The notes beneath the pieces are model-generated. The model was not told the DNA's origin. It made no database searches and saw only the letters and a program-made list of their open reading frames with translations. 6,185 nucleotides of DNA, taken from positions 1 to 6,185 of the forward strand of contig JAGWVZ010000225.1 in NCBI GenBank assembly GCA_018970625.1, in the 5' to 3' direction. Positions 1 to 6,110 of this stretch are shown here, piece by piece (the first letter of the stretch is position 1; each line of letters opens with the position of its first letter). The position numbers and the translations under genes were made by a program. The stretch is from Myxococcales bacterium. GTDB taxonomy: Bacteria; Myxococcota; Bradymonadia; REDH01.

Positions 1-336
1 GGCGCGATTCTGCACGTGCACTCGCCGTATGTGACGCTGATTTCGCGGCACTTTGCAGGGCAGGGCGGCGTGGTGTTCGACGGCTGGGAGTATGTGAAGG
101 GCCTTGGCTTCTGGGACGAGGGGGCCGTGGTCACCGTGCCCATCGTGCCCAACCACCACCATATTCCGGCGCTGGGTGCCGCCGTACGCGAAGCCGCCGG
201 CGCCGTGCCCGCCGTGCTGGTGGCCGGCCATGGCATGTACGCGTGGGGCAACACCATCGCCGACGCGCAGCGCCACGTGGAGTGCACCGAGTTTCTGTGC
301 CACATGTTGTGGGAAGAGGTCGTGCGACGCGGTTGA
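1..336 (+). CDS. mtnB: Methylthioribulose-1-phosphate dehydratase, C-terminal part (5'-truncated by window edge)
   Basis: The frame is open from base 1 to a TGA at 334-336, giving the last 111 residues of a class II aldolase-fold protein of about 200 residues. MtnB dehydrates 5-methylthioribulose-1-phosphate to the diketo intermediate in cytosolic methionine salvage from methylthioadenosine. Visible signatures are the H-x-H metal pair (fragment residues 5 and 7, in HVHS), a triple-His stretch near 52-54, and the third metal-ligand His at 77 in GHGMYAWG, a motif typical of MtnB. A conserved acidic and His-rich C-terminal helix (RHVECTEFLCHMLWE) follows. The GTG at 16 is internal to the H-x-H motif and is not a start. 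The next gene, mtnD, acts later in the same pathway, which strongly supports MtnB over other class II aldolases such as fuculose-phosphate aldolase. The true start lies outside the window. Confidence 0.92.
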   Translation, partial: GAILHVHSPYVTLISRHFAGQGGVVFDGWEYVKGLGFWDEGAVVTVPIVPNHHHIPALGAAVREAAGAVPAVLVAGHGMYAWGNTIADAQRHVECTEFLCHMLWEEVVRRG

Positions 337-369
337 GAGGCGGGGCGCGATGCACATACCCTGGGGTGA

Positions 370-383
370 GCACCGGTAGGTGC
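370..383. repeat. Small inverted repeat between the convergent mtnB and mtnD genes
   Basis: The 54-base gap between the two stops contains GCACC-GGTA-GGTGC, a 5-bp stem with a 4-base loop, next to C/G-rich runs. It sits where a shared bidirectional terminator would be expected. No T-tract follows on either strand, so it does not meet the usual intrinsic-terminator pattern. Nothing else is visible in the gap. Confidence 0.25.
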
Positions 384-390
384 CCGGGGG

Positions 391-909
391 TCAGCTCTTC
401 GGCTCGACGTAGTGCGCGACCCAGCCACCCTTGTCGGTGAACAGGCGAATGCACTGGATATGCTTGTCTTCGCAGAGGTCGAAGTAGTGGTAGGTGCCTT
501 CGGGCACGGCCAGCAGGTCGCCGGGGTGCACTTCAATGTCGTACATTTCGCCGTCGGTGCCGCGAACCGAGAAAATGCCGCGGCCGTTCACGACAAACCG
601 CACCTCATCTTCGGTGTGGTAGTGTTCCTTGTCGAACTTCGCGAGCAGCTCGGCCAGGTTGGGCATGGTCGGGGTCAGCGACACCACATCGGCGGTCTGG
701 TAGCCGCGCTGTGCGCTAATGCGCGTGACCTCGTCGTTGAACACGCGCAACACGTGGTCCTGATCGGTCTCGGTTTCGAGCTTCGGGTGAGCGGCCAGCT
801 TGGCCACATTCCACTGCTCGAACACCACGCCAAACGGCGCCAGAAGGGTCTCAATTTCGGTCGGCTGCGTCCACTGCTGGCCAGTCGTTTGCTTGGTGAC
901 AATCGCCAT
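391..909 (-). CDS. mtnD: Acireductone dioxygenase
   Basis: This complete 172-residue cupin enzyme is close to the usual ARD length of about 180. It acts in the cytosol and cleaves acireductone with O2. The Fe form yields formate and 4-methylthio-2-oxobutanoate, the methionine precursor; in known ARDs a Ni form gives an off-pathway product with CO. The metal-binding set is intact: H96, H98 and E102 in HYHTEDE, and H141 in GTYHYFDL. The ARD-typical C-terminal segment RLFTDKGGWVAHY is at 156-168. The ATG at 907-909 (read on -) is the first in the frame; only a weak GAAGA-like ribosome binding site precedes it. The gene converges on mtnB instead of following it in the same direction. Metal choice cannot be read from the sequence. 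Identification is secure. Confidence 0.96.
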   Translation of the reverse strand: MAIVTKQTTGQQWTQPTEIETLLAPFGVVFEQWNVAKLAAHPKLETETDQDHVLRVFNDEVTRISAQRGYQTADVVSLTPTMPNLAELLAKFDKEHYHTEDEVRFVVNGRGIFSVRGTDGEMYDIEVHPGDLLAVPEGTYHYFDLCEDKHIQCIRLFTDKGGWVAHYVEPKS

Positions 910-1031
910 GAGTATCTTCGGGGGCTTGCGGTCCAGAGAATCGAACTCTTCAGCGCCGCTCTCCTAGAAACACCCGGGGCCTTCGTCAACAGGCGATGCA
1001 GACGGCCGCGCGATTACAAAAAGCTCCTACC
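910..1031 (-). other. Non-coding leader upstream of mtnD, with small hairpin
   Basis: These 122 bases separate mtnD from the unknown gene upstream on the same strand, so they hold the mtnD 5' leader and the 3' end of the upstream transcript. On the minus strand, bases 949-935 form a short hairpin, AGAG-TTCGATT-CTCT, whose loop matches the tRNA T-loop consensus. GCGG and CCGC arms lie further out (positions 927-931 and 955-960). I could not fold an acceptor, D or anticodon arm around it, so I do not call a tRNA. I see no convincing promoter or SAM-riboswitch core. A short T-run near 1017-1022 lacks a proper stem. Confidence 0.3.
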
Positions 1032-1835
1032 TCAGTGCTTTCGGGCGAGCGCGGCCTGGAATGCGAGCCGAATGGAGTCGGCGTCGCAGTCCACCATCCG
1101 GTCGGCGGCCGACGGGTCCAGCTCCCGCAGTGCGTCCAGCAGACCCTGCTTGCGCCCCTCCTCGCGCGCCAGCCGTCGAGTTCGGTCGTACGCGGTCTCA
1201 ACCTCCTGCGGGGTCGCGGCGATAGCGTTGCTTTGAATCGCTTTCATGACTGCCTCGCGTGTCTCAACGGGAATGGAAGTATCAGCCAGCAGGGTCGCCA
1301 GCGCGTCGTTCGAGTCTTTGGCGTCGATCGCGAGCGCCCACCGAATGCCGGGAAGGGTTTTGGCGGCCGTCGCGTCCACGATCACCACCCCAGCATCGCT
1401 CGGCCACGGAATGATCGCAACCCCCGGTATGTCGTGGAAGTGGGTGATGGGTAATTTTCCTGTCACGTCACCCCAGCGAACGCCATTTGCGGTCACGACC
1501 ATAATCGGCATGCGGCTCCCCACAGCCCACCCATCTTCCCCCTGTCCGGCCCTTTGTCGGCGCGTGGGGCGAAGACGCCGCAGGTACATCCACAGGTGAC
1601 CCGTCCATGCTCGCACGATCTCATATGTTCCCACTGCGCGCGAATGGTGCTCAATGCCCACCATCCGGTCGTGCAGCAGCGAAGAGAGCGCACCAAACAC
1701 TGCCGGCTCCTGCTCGGCCATCGCCACAAAGTCAATGCGTCGCGCCTTCGACGGCAATGTCACTTCACGCTGTACCCACACAACGTGCGCCAATAACGCC
1801 ATGCGCTCCCGAAATCGGTCTTCCCACTTTCCCAT
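1032..1835 (-). CDS. Protein of unknown function, possibly Rpn/PD-(D/E)XK nuclease-like
   Basis: The protein has 267 residues and I do not recognise it with certainty. The reading frame extends upstream to a GTG at 1895, but ATG 1835 is preceded by a strong GGGAGG five bases away, so I start there. The N-terminus begins MGKWEDRF. An early segment, KARRIDF (30-36), is followed by VGIEHHS at 59-65. That D35...E62-x-H spacing resembles the D...E-x-Q core of Rpn-type nucleases, but only loosely. A basic linker (about 83-98, RLRPTRRQR) leads to a beta-rich middle region around 104-165 and a helical C-terminus. The C-terminal end holds a charged EEGRKQGLLDAL segment, a feature common near the end of Rpn/DUF4351-type proteins. 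There is no signal peptide and no obvious membrane segment. It stands alone, divergent from the VKOR-DsbA gene and 122 bases from mtnD. That it is a gene is likely; the nuclease idea is inference. Confidence 0.75.
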   Translation of the reverse strand: MGKWEDRFRERMALLAHVVWVQREVTLPSKARRIDFVAMAEQEPAVFGALSSLLHDRMVGIEHHSRAVGTYEIVRAWTGHLWMYLRRLRPTRRQRAGQGEDGWAVGSRMPIMVVTANGVRWGDVTGKLPITHFHDIPGVAIIPWPSDAGVVIVDATAAKTLPGIRWALAIDAKDSNDALATLLADTSIPVETREAVMKAIQSNAIAATPQEVETAYDRTRRLAREEGRKQGLLDALRELDPSAADRMVDCDADSIRLAFQAALARKH

Positions 1836-1840
1836 ATGTA

Positions 1841-1846
1841 CCTCCC
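1841..1846 (-). promoter_or_regulatory. Ribosome binding site that fixes the start of the unknown gene
   Basis: GGGAGG on the minus strand lies five bases before ATG 1835. It is one of the two best Shine-Dalgarno matches in the window and decides against the longer GTG start at 1895, which would add 20 residues. Confidence 0.75.
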
Positions 1847-1896
1847 AAAGGTGAGCTTCATAGGAGATGTCGTCAACTCGCGGCGCTTCGCGCACT

Positions 1897-1908
1897 GTGA
1901 CGCGTCAC
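1897..1908. repeat. Perfect 12-base palindrome in the divergent intergenic region
   Basis: GTGACGCGTCAC reads identically on both strands and lies between the divergent unknown gene (start 1835) and the VKOR-DsbA gene (start 2028 or 1929). It is followed on + by a run of six to seven T. A symmetric site here could be an operator for a dimeric regulator. Read as RNA it would be a 4-bp stem with a CGCG loop and a U-tract, a very weak terminator shape with no upstream + gene to end. The rest of 1836-2027 shows no clear structure. Confidence 0.35.
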
Positions 1909-2027
1909 TTTTTTGTAAAAGGTGCCGCGTGCATTCACCGGGGCGCCGGAATGGTATAGGGAATGCGCGTGCCGGGCGACCGCCGCGCACACCGAATCTC
2001 GCTTCCACTTTCTCCCGGCTCTGCATT

Positions 2028-3173
2028 GTGAATCAGGAACGTCCGTCTGTTGGACTGTTGGTGACCCTTGTGTTGGCGATGCTCTCGGGCGCGGCGCTCT
2101 CGGTGTATTACCTGTGGCATATGTGGATGCCTTCGGGTGACTCGCTGTGCGGCCTGAGTGAGACCATCAACTGCCGGGCGTCGTCGCAGTCGATGTTTGC
2201 ACGGGTGGGGCCGTTGCCCGTCGCGCTGCTGGGCGCGGCGTTCTATCTGGGTGGGCTCGTGCTCGTGCGACGCGCAAGCTCTGGGGACGTTGAAGTGGGA
2301 CACCTGCGCCTGCTGCACGTGCTGTTCGGTTTCTCGGTGCTGTACTCGCTGTTTCTGGCAGCGGTGAGCGCGGCGGTGCTGCAGACGCTGTGCCCGGTAT
2401 GCACGCTCATGTACGTCGCGAATGGCGTGGGCCTGTTTGCCACGTGGAAGCTGGTGGGCGAGCCTCCGTGGGCGTCGCTCGCACGTCAGGTGGGTGCACC
2501 GATTCAGGTGCTCAGGCAGGGCGGCGTGTGGTTCGCGCTTTTCTTTGCGGCGTTGTGTGTGTTGGGCATCGCCGCCGAGCGTCGCATCGCCGGCCCCGCC
2601 GACCTCGTCATCGAGCCGCGCGAGCCCGACGCCGCCCCGATTCCATACGCCGAGCTGACGGCGGCGCATGTGCCGGCGGTCGGCCCCGTGGACGCGCCGC
2701 TGGTCGTGGTCGAGTTTTCCGATTTTCAGTGCCCCTATTGCGCGCGTCTGACCGCCTCACTGCACGCCATGCGCGACATATTTGGCGACCAGATGCGCCT
2801 GGAATTTCGGAATTTACCCCTCGACATGCATGAAATGGCTCGGCCGGCTGCCCTTGCGGCCCTGTGCGCCAGTCAGGAAGGCAAATTCTGGGAATTGCAC
2901 GATTTACTGTTCGAGAAGCAGCACGAGCTGACCACCGACGTAATTCTCGCCCTCGGCACCGAGGTGGGGCTGAACGAGACGGCGCTTCAGACCTGCATGA
3001 ACAGCGAAGAGACCCGCCTGATGCTCGAGGCAGACCGCAACGCGGCCGAGGCCTTTGGTGTTCAGGGAACGCCCACGTTCTTCATCAACGGCGTGCGCTA
3101 TGCGGGGGGCTATCCGGCGGCTCCCATGGAGCGTCTGTTCCGCAGCATTCTGGCGCAACAGTCCGCCCCGTAA
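2028..3173 (+). CDS. VKOR-DsbA fusion: membrane quinone-dependent oxidoreductase with periplasmic thioredoxin-fold domain
   Basis: This 381-residue fusion is predicted to make disulfides in exported proteins and return the electrons to membrane quinone. The VKOR part (about 8-183) has five likely membrane helices: 8-33, 62-81, 95-118, 124-143 and 166-183. The outer-loop cysteines are C41 and C49. The loop after them ends in GPLPVALLG, a VKOR-like segment, and the active-site pair CPVC is at 122-125, at the outer end of helix 4. The DsbA-like part (about 215-378) has CPYC at 235-238 in FSDFQCPYC, the cis-proline P349 in GVQGTPTFFING, and an extra pair C280 and C323. With the N-terminus inside, five helices place both active sites in the periplasm, so the topology is consistent. 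Start choice is uncertain. GTG 2028 has no good ribosome binding site. An in-frame GTG at 1929 lies 6 bases after AAAAGG and would add 33 residues. The gene is divergent from the unknown gene and convergent with hslO (27-base gap). Function is inferred from the families and is well supported. Confidence 0.93.
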   Translation: MNQERPSVGLLVTLVLAMLSGAALSVYYLWHMWMPSGDSLCGLSETINCRASSQSMFARVGPLPVALLGAAFYLGGLVLVRRASSGDVEVGHLRLLHVLFGFSVLYSLFLAAVSAAVLQTLCPVCTLMYVANGVGLFATWKLVGEPPWASLARQVGAPIQVLRQGGVWFALFFAALCVLGIAAERRIAGPADLVIEPREPDAAPIPYAELTAAHVPAVGPVDAPLVVVEFSDFQCPYCARLTASLHAMRDIFGDQMRLEFRNLPLDMHEMARPAALAALCASQEGKFWELHDLLFEKQHELTTDVILALGTEVGLNETALQTCMNSEETRLMLEADRNAAEAFGVQGTPTFFINGVRYAGGYPAAPMERLFRSILAQQSAP

Positions 3174-3200
3174 TTCGGACGCATCGTTGCAGGGCGGTGG

Positions 3201-4076
3201 TCAGTTCAGCGGGCTGCCGGTAAGCCCGACGTCGGCGCGGTCAAAGGTCCAGGTCTGCCGGGTGAACTCGCAGGTGACCTCGATGGTGTCGCGGTCCAGG
3301 AACAGCTCCTGTACTGTGGCGCGGCCCAGCTCGGCGATGCGGCGCCGATAATAGTCGCGGTCATGAGGGCAGAAGTACCGTGGTTCGCGCTCTTCCAGCA
3401 CGCGGTGGTCGCCCGCGAGTCGCCACAAGAGGTCGTAGGCGGTCATGCCGTCTTCGATGTCCTGCGAGAGGTGCGTAATCGAGCGCAGCCGGTGTTCGAC
3501 TTCCCACACGGCGTGCTCGTCCAGACCGCCCAGAATCTGCACCAGGAAACCGCCGGCCCCGGTAACGCCCTGCGAAGTCACGTTGACGCCGACGCCGAAT
3601 GCCGAGGCGATCTGCTCGCTGTCGTAGAGGTATTGTGCGAGGTCGTCGCCGATTTCGCCGCTCACCAGCGCCGTGGCCCCGACATAGGGCTCGCCAAAGC
3701 CCAGATCGCGCACCACCTGAAGAATACCGGAGCGACCAACGGCGCCACCGACATCAAGCTTGCCGTCGTCGCGCAGCGGAACCTCGACCTGCGGGTTGCT
3801 GATGGTGCCATAGACGCTGCCGTCAGCGCCTGCGCGTGCCAGCAACAGGCCGGCCGGACCCTTGCCCTGCAGCTGCAGCGTCAGACGGGTCGCGTTCTTG
3901 TGCGTGGCACCCAGCAGCAGCGCGCCGGTCAGCAGGCGGCCCAGCGCCGTGGTCGCCACGGGCGAGGTGTCGTGGACGCGCGCGGCCTCGGCGACAATGC
4001 CGGTGGACGTGCAGGCAATCATGCGGACCTGATCGTCGAAGGCGAGCGCGTGAACAATGCGGTTGGTGTCGGACAT
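3201..4076 (-). CDS. hslO: Hsp33 family redox-regulated chaperone with degenerate zinc site
   Basis: This 291-residue protein has the usual Hsp33 length. Hsp33 is a cytosolic holdase that, in characterised members, is switched on when oxidation releases zinc from four cysteines. The N-terminal substrate-binding fold is intact: it starts MSDTNRIVHALAFDDQVR, with the family-typical segments TTALGRLLTGALLLG (42-56), GLGKGP-like LQGKGPAGLLL (69-79) and SGEIGDDLAQYLYDSEQ (139-155). The C-terminal zinc domain keeps its fold markers (ELFLDRDTIEVTCEF), but only C236 and C269 of the expected C-x-C and C-x-x-C motifs remain: the motifs read CPH (236-238) and CEFT (269-272). I start at ATG 4076 because the family N-terminus begins there; the frame runs further upstream into rnd. 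No strong ribosome binding site is visible. It lies 26 bases after rnd, probably in one operon, and faces the VKOR-DsbA gene. Confidence 0.94.
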   Translation of the reverse strand: MSDTNRIVHALAFDDQVRMIACTSTGIVAEAARVHDTSPVATTALGRLLTGALLLGATHKNATRLTLQLQGKGPAGLLLARAGADGSVYGTISNPQVEVPLRDDGKLDVGGAVGRSGILQVVRDLGFGEPYVGATALVSGEIGDDLAQYLYDSEQIASAFGVGVNVTSQGVTGAGGFLVQILGGLDEHAVWEVEHRLRSITHLSQDIEDGMTAYDLLWRLAGDHRVLEEREPRYFCPHDRDYYRRRIAELGRATVQELFLDRDTIEVTCEFTRQTWTFDRADVGLTGSPLN

Positions 4077-4102
4077 AACCGAAGGCGGTGGAGAGGTTCG
4101 AA

Positions 4103-5245
4103 TCAGGGACGCAACAGGCGCAACCAGTCGTCGAGGTAGCGGTTCAGCCGCCATGTACGCACACCGTCGATGCGCGCAATGGCATCGGGCGTGACTTCGT
4201 CGAGCCGCGCCAGATTTTCGAGCACGGTGCGTGGCGCCAGCCAGCCCGGTTCGAGGCCGGTGGCCTGCGCGGTGGTCTCGCGCCACAGGTTCAGTCGCTC
4301 GACGCGAAGCTGAAACGCCGCGCTGCTCAGAGCGGGCTTGTCGCGACGAAGGGGGGGCTCCAGGGGAGCCACATCGGGTGGATGGCGAAGCAGGTCGCGC
4401 AGGTCGTCTTCTTCCATCACGAGGATGGAGGGCTCAAGACCCTGCGGCATGCCGCGGTTCAGCGCGTCCACGCCGCGTTCGGCCAGCTGAATCATGGCCC
4501 AGGGCGCCATGACCCGCGATGGGTGGCGGTCCATACGGGCGCCCACGCCGTCGCGCCACTCCCAGAGCGCTGCCAGTCGCGCCAGCGCGTCGCGGTTCAG
4601 GTCTTTCAGGCCCTTGAGGCGACGCCAGCCGTCCGGGTCAAACTCCAGCGAGTCGCCACGCAGGTCGGCCAGCGCCTGGCACTCTTCGTGTACGGCGTCC
4701 ATCCAGCCGGCGGCTTCGCACTCCGACTCGAGCGAGCGCCACAGCGGCACCAGGTGCGCGGTGTCCTCGCGAGCGTACTCCAGCAGTCGGTGCTGAAGTG
4801 GTCGCAGCCGCCAGTTGGAACGGCGCACATCCTTGTTCAGACGAATGCCAAAATAGTCTTCCAGAAGACCCGCCAGACCAAACCGCTGCGAACCCAGAAA
4901 GCGGGCCGCCACCTGGGTGTCGACCATCGAGGCCGGACCCACACCGAAGTCACGCTTGAGCCCGGTGACATCGTTGTTGCAGCCGTGCATGATCATGCGA
5001 CCCGTCGTCAGACAAAGCGCCTCGACCACCGGGTCCAGCGCGCCGGGTCGAAGCAGCACCGGGTCCAGAATGAAGTCGTGCGTGTCCAGCGACAGCTGAA
5101 TGAGGGCCACCGTCGCCCGATACCCGTATTCGCGATCCTCTTCGATATCGAGCGCCATTTCGGCGCCGTCGAAGGCTGCCAGCCAGCGGTCGCAGAAGAG
5201 TTGCAGCGATTTGTCGTCGTCCACGACCAGCAGCGTTCGGCTCAC
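4103..5245 (-). CDS. rnd: Ribonuclease D (3'-5' exoribonuclease)
   Basis: This 380-residue protein matches RNase D in length and order of parts. RNase D trims the 3' ends of tRNA precursors and other small structured RNAs in the cytosol. The DEDDy exonuclease domain covers about 1-185. Motif I has D33 and E35 (ALDIEEDREYGY), motif II has D92 (HGCNNDVTGL), and motif III has Y157 and D161 (YAREDTAHL), so the catalytic set is complete. HRDC-type helical domains follow at about 214-290 and 308-378, as in classical RNase D. The start is GTG 5245, not ATG: AGGAG lies five bases upstream, and the family N-terminus fits. It begins 18 bases after the stop of the unknown upstream gene and ends 26 bases before hslO, so the three are probably co-transcribed. 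The first motif is DIE where many homologues have DTE, a conservative change. Confidence 0.95.
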   Translation of the reverse strand: MSRTLLVVDDDKSLQLFCDRWLAAFDGAEMALDIEEDREYGYRATVALIQLSLDTHDFILDPVLLRPGALDPVVEALCLTTGRMIMHGCNNDVTGLKRDFGVGPASMVDTQVAARFLGSQRFGLAGLLEDYFGIRLNKDVRRSNWRLRPLQHRLLEYAREDTAHLVPLWRSLESECEAAGWMDAVHEECQALADLRGDSLEFDPDGWRRLKGLKDLNRDALARLAALWEWRDGVGARMDRHPSRVMAPWAMIQLAERGVDALNRGMPQGLEPSILVMEEDDLRDLLRHPPDVAPLEPPLRRDKPALSSAAFQLRVERLNLWRETTAQATGLEPGWLAPRTVLENLARLDEVTPDAIARIDGVRTWRLNRYLDDWLRLLRP

Positions 5246-5250
5246 CCGGA

Positions 5251-5255
5251 CTCCT
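5251..5255 (-). promoter_or_regulatory. Ribosome binding site for the GTG start of rnd
   Basis: AGGAG on the minus strand, within GAAGGAGT, is five bases before GTG 5245. It lies inside the 18-base gap after the upstream stop codon, which supports both the GTG start and translation from a shared message. Confidence 0.8.
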
Positions 5256-5263
5256 TCATGCAG

Positions 5264-6007
5264 TCAGCGTTGGCTTGCGCCAAAAAGGCGACTCGCCCAC
5301 GCGCGTCGCCCGGTCTTTTGTTCGTCACCCGAGCTCTCCGGCTCGGCCTCGGCAGCCAACTGCAAGCGCTGGCCCTGCTCGCGGACGACCGTCGCAGTCA
5401 TACCCGCGACCGTGCGCAACAGAAACGACTGCAGAAACAGCAGATAGCTCATCATGATGAACTGATCGGTCTCTTCGTCGGGCGCGTGCCCGGCCAGCAC
5501 GTGCTCGAGCGGCTCGAGCACCGACGCCGACGGGTGCGCCAGAAGGCCGTGCAAATCCGCGTCGTTCAGCGCCGGCGGACCGTCCAGCGTGGCAATATCG
5601 GCCAGCAGCGCCACCAGCGTCGCGAGCGCCTTCGCCCGAGTCGCCGGCGTGAGCTGGATCGTACCGCCGCCCTGCAAAAGCGGCTCCATGACCGACAACA
5701 TCGTTCCGTCCAGCACCAGGTTGCGCCGCAACAGCACCGGCACAATCGCATCGCGGCCCACCCGCTCCGACACCTGCTCGACAAATACCGCCAGCCGCGA
5801 GGCCGTGTCGTCCAGCTGCAGCAGACGCGCGGCCACCATGTCGGCCACCTGCTCGAAGCGCTGCGACACCACGTTGGCCATGAGTGCGCCGGCGGCTCCC
5901 TGCGACTTCACCAACAGCCCACGCACGGCTTCCTGCGCCACGTCACGCGACCGATCGGTGGCACGCCGCACTAGCCTGCGGGTTATGGACTCCGGTCGAT
6001 CGACCAC
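5264..6007 (-). CDS. Protein of unknown function, first gene of the rnd-hslO operon
   Basis: The protein has 247 residues from the GTG at 6007, which is a tentative start. The frame opens to 6145, but the upstream part crosses a GC-rich inverted repeat and reads like non-coding DNA. A TTG at 6019 and a GTG at 5971 are alternatives, and none has a strong ribosome binding site. I do not recognise the family. The sequence looks almost wholly alpha-helical, with an Arg-rich start (RRLVRRATDRSRD), alternating charged and leucine-rich helices through about 25-175, a strongly hydrophobic stretch FIMMSYLLFLQSFLL (183-197) and a polar, probably disordered C-terminus (218-247) rich in E, S and K. The hydrophobic stretch is too short and polar-interrupted to call a membrane segment with confidence. 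There are no catalytic motifs, cysteines or metal-ligand clusters. The 18-base gap to rnd suggests co-expression. Gene reality is likely because codon use resembles its neighbours; function is unknown. Confidence 0.75.
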   Translation of the reverse strand: MVDRPESITRRLVRRATDRSRDVAQEAVRGLLVKSQGAAGALMANVVSQRFEQVADMVAARLLQLDDTASRLAVFVEQVSERVGRDAIVPVLLRRNLVLDGTMLSVMEPLLQGGGTIQLTPATRAKALATLVALLADIATLDGPPALNDADLHGLLAHPSASVLEPLEHVLAGHAPDEETDQFIMMSYLLFLQSFLLRTVAGMTATVVREQGQRLQLAAEAEPESSGDEQKTGRRAWASRLFGASQR

Positions 6008-6026
6008 TGCACCATCCAACGCTTTT

Positions 6027-6052
6027 CGCCCGGGACTGCCCCGACCCGGGCG
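6027..6052. repeat. GC-rich inverted repeat upstream of the operon
   Basis: CGCCCGGG and CCCGGGCG form a perfect 8-bp stem around a 10-base loop. It sits between the stop of the right-edge gene (6111) and the start of the unknown operon gene (6007). On the minus strand it is followed by AAAAG, not by T, so it is not a standard intrinsic terminator for the upstream gene. It may still be a T-less terminator or a structured leader. Confidence 0.4.
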
Positions 6053-6110
6053 TGTGTAACCCAAACGGGGGGGCACGTACAAGTGCAGATCCCCGTGGAG
6101 ACAACGGCGC

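Noticed and set aside
923..1015. Possible tRNA gene on the minus strand
   Set aside because: Only a T-arm-like hairpin can be made. No 7-bp acceptor pairing, no D-loop GG and no sensible anticodon arm could be found at the required spacing.
412..1236. A 274-codon open frame on + opposite mtnD and the unknown gene
   Set aside because: It covers the complement of mtnD, whose identity is certain. No family features are visible and no ribosome binding site supports it.
1934..1960. Possible sigma-70-like promoter TTCACC - 15 bases - TATAGG for the VKOR-DsbA gene
   Set aside because: Each box matches only four of six consensus bases, the spacing is short, and the site would fall inside the coding region if the gene starts at GTG 1929.
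1935..2669. A 244-codon open frame on - opposite the VKOR-DsbA gene
   Set aside because: Its composition is dominated by R, H and Q, and it is the shadow of a strongly supported membrane protein gene.
3174..3200. Bidirectional terminator between the VKOR-DsbA gene and hslO
   Set aside because: The 27-base gap holds no stem of useful length and no T-tract on either strand.
4077..4286. N-terminally extended Hsp33 starting at 4286
   Set aside because: The extra 70 residues overlap the end of rnd in another frame and are Arg/His-rich low-complexity sequence. The conserved Hsp33 N-terminus begins at 4076.
4088..5974. A 628-codon open frame on + running opposite rnd and the unknown gene
   Set aside because: It lies antisense to a well-supported RNase D with a full catalytic set. 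Its translation is rich in Q, R, H and V without motifs, as expected for the complement of GC-biased coding DNA.
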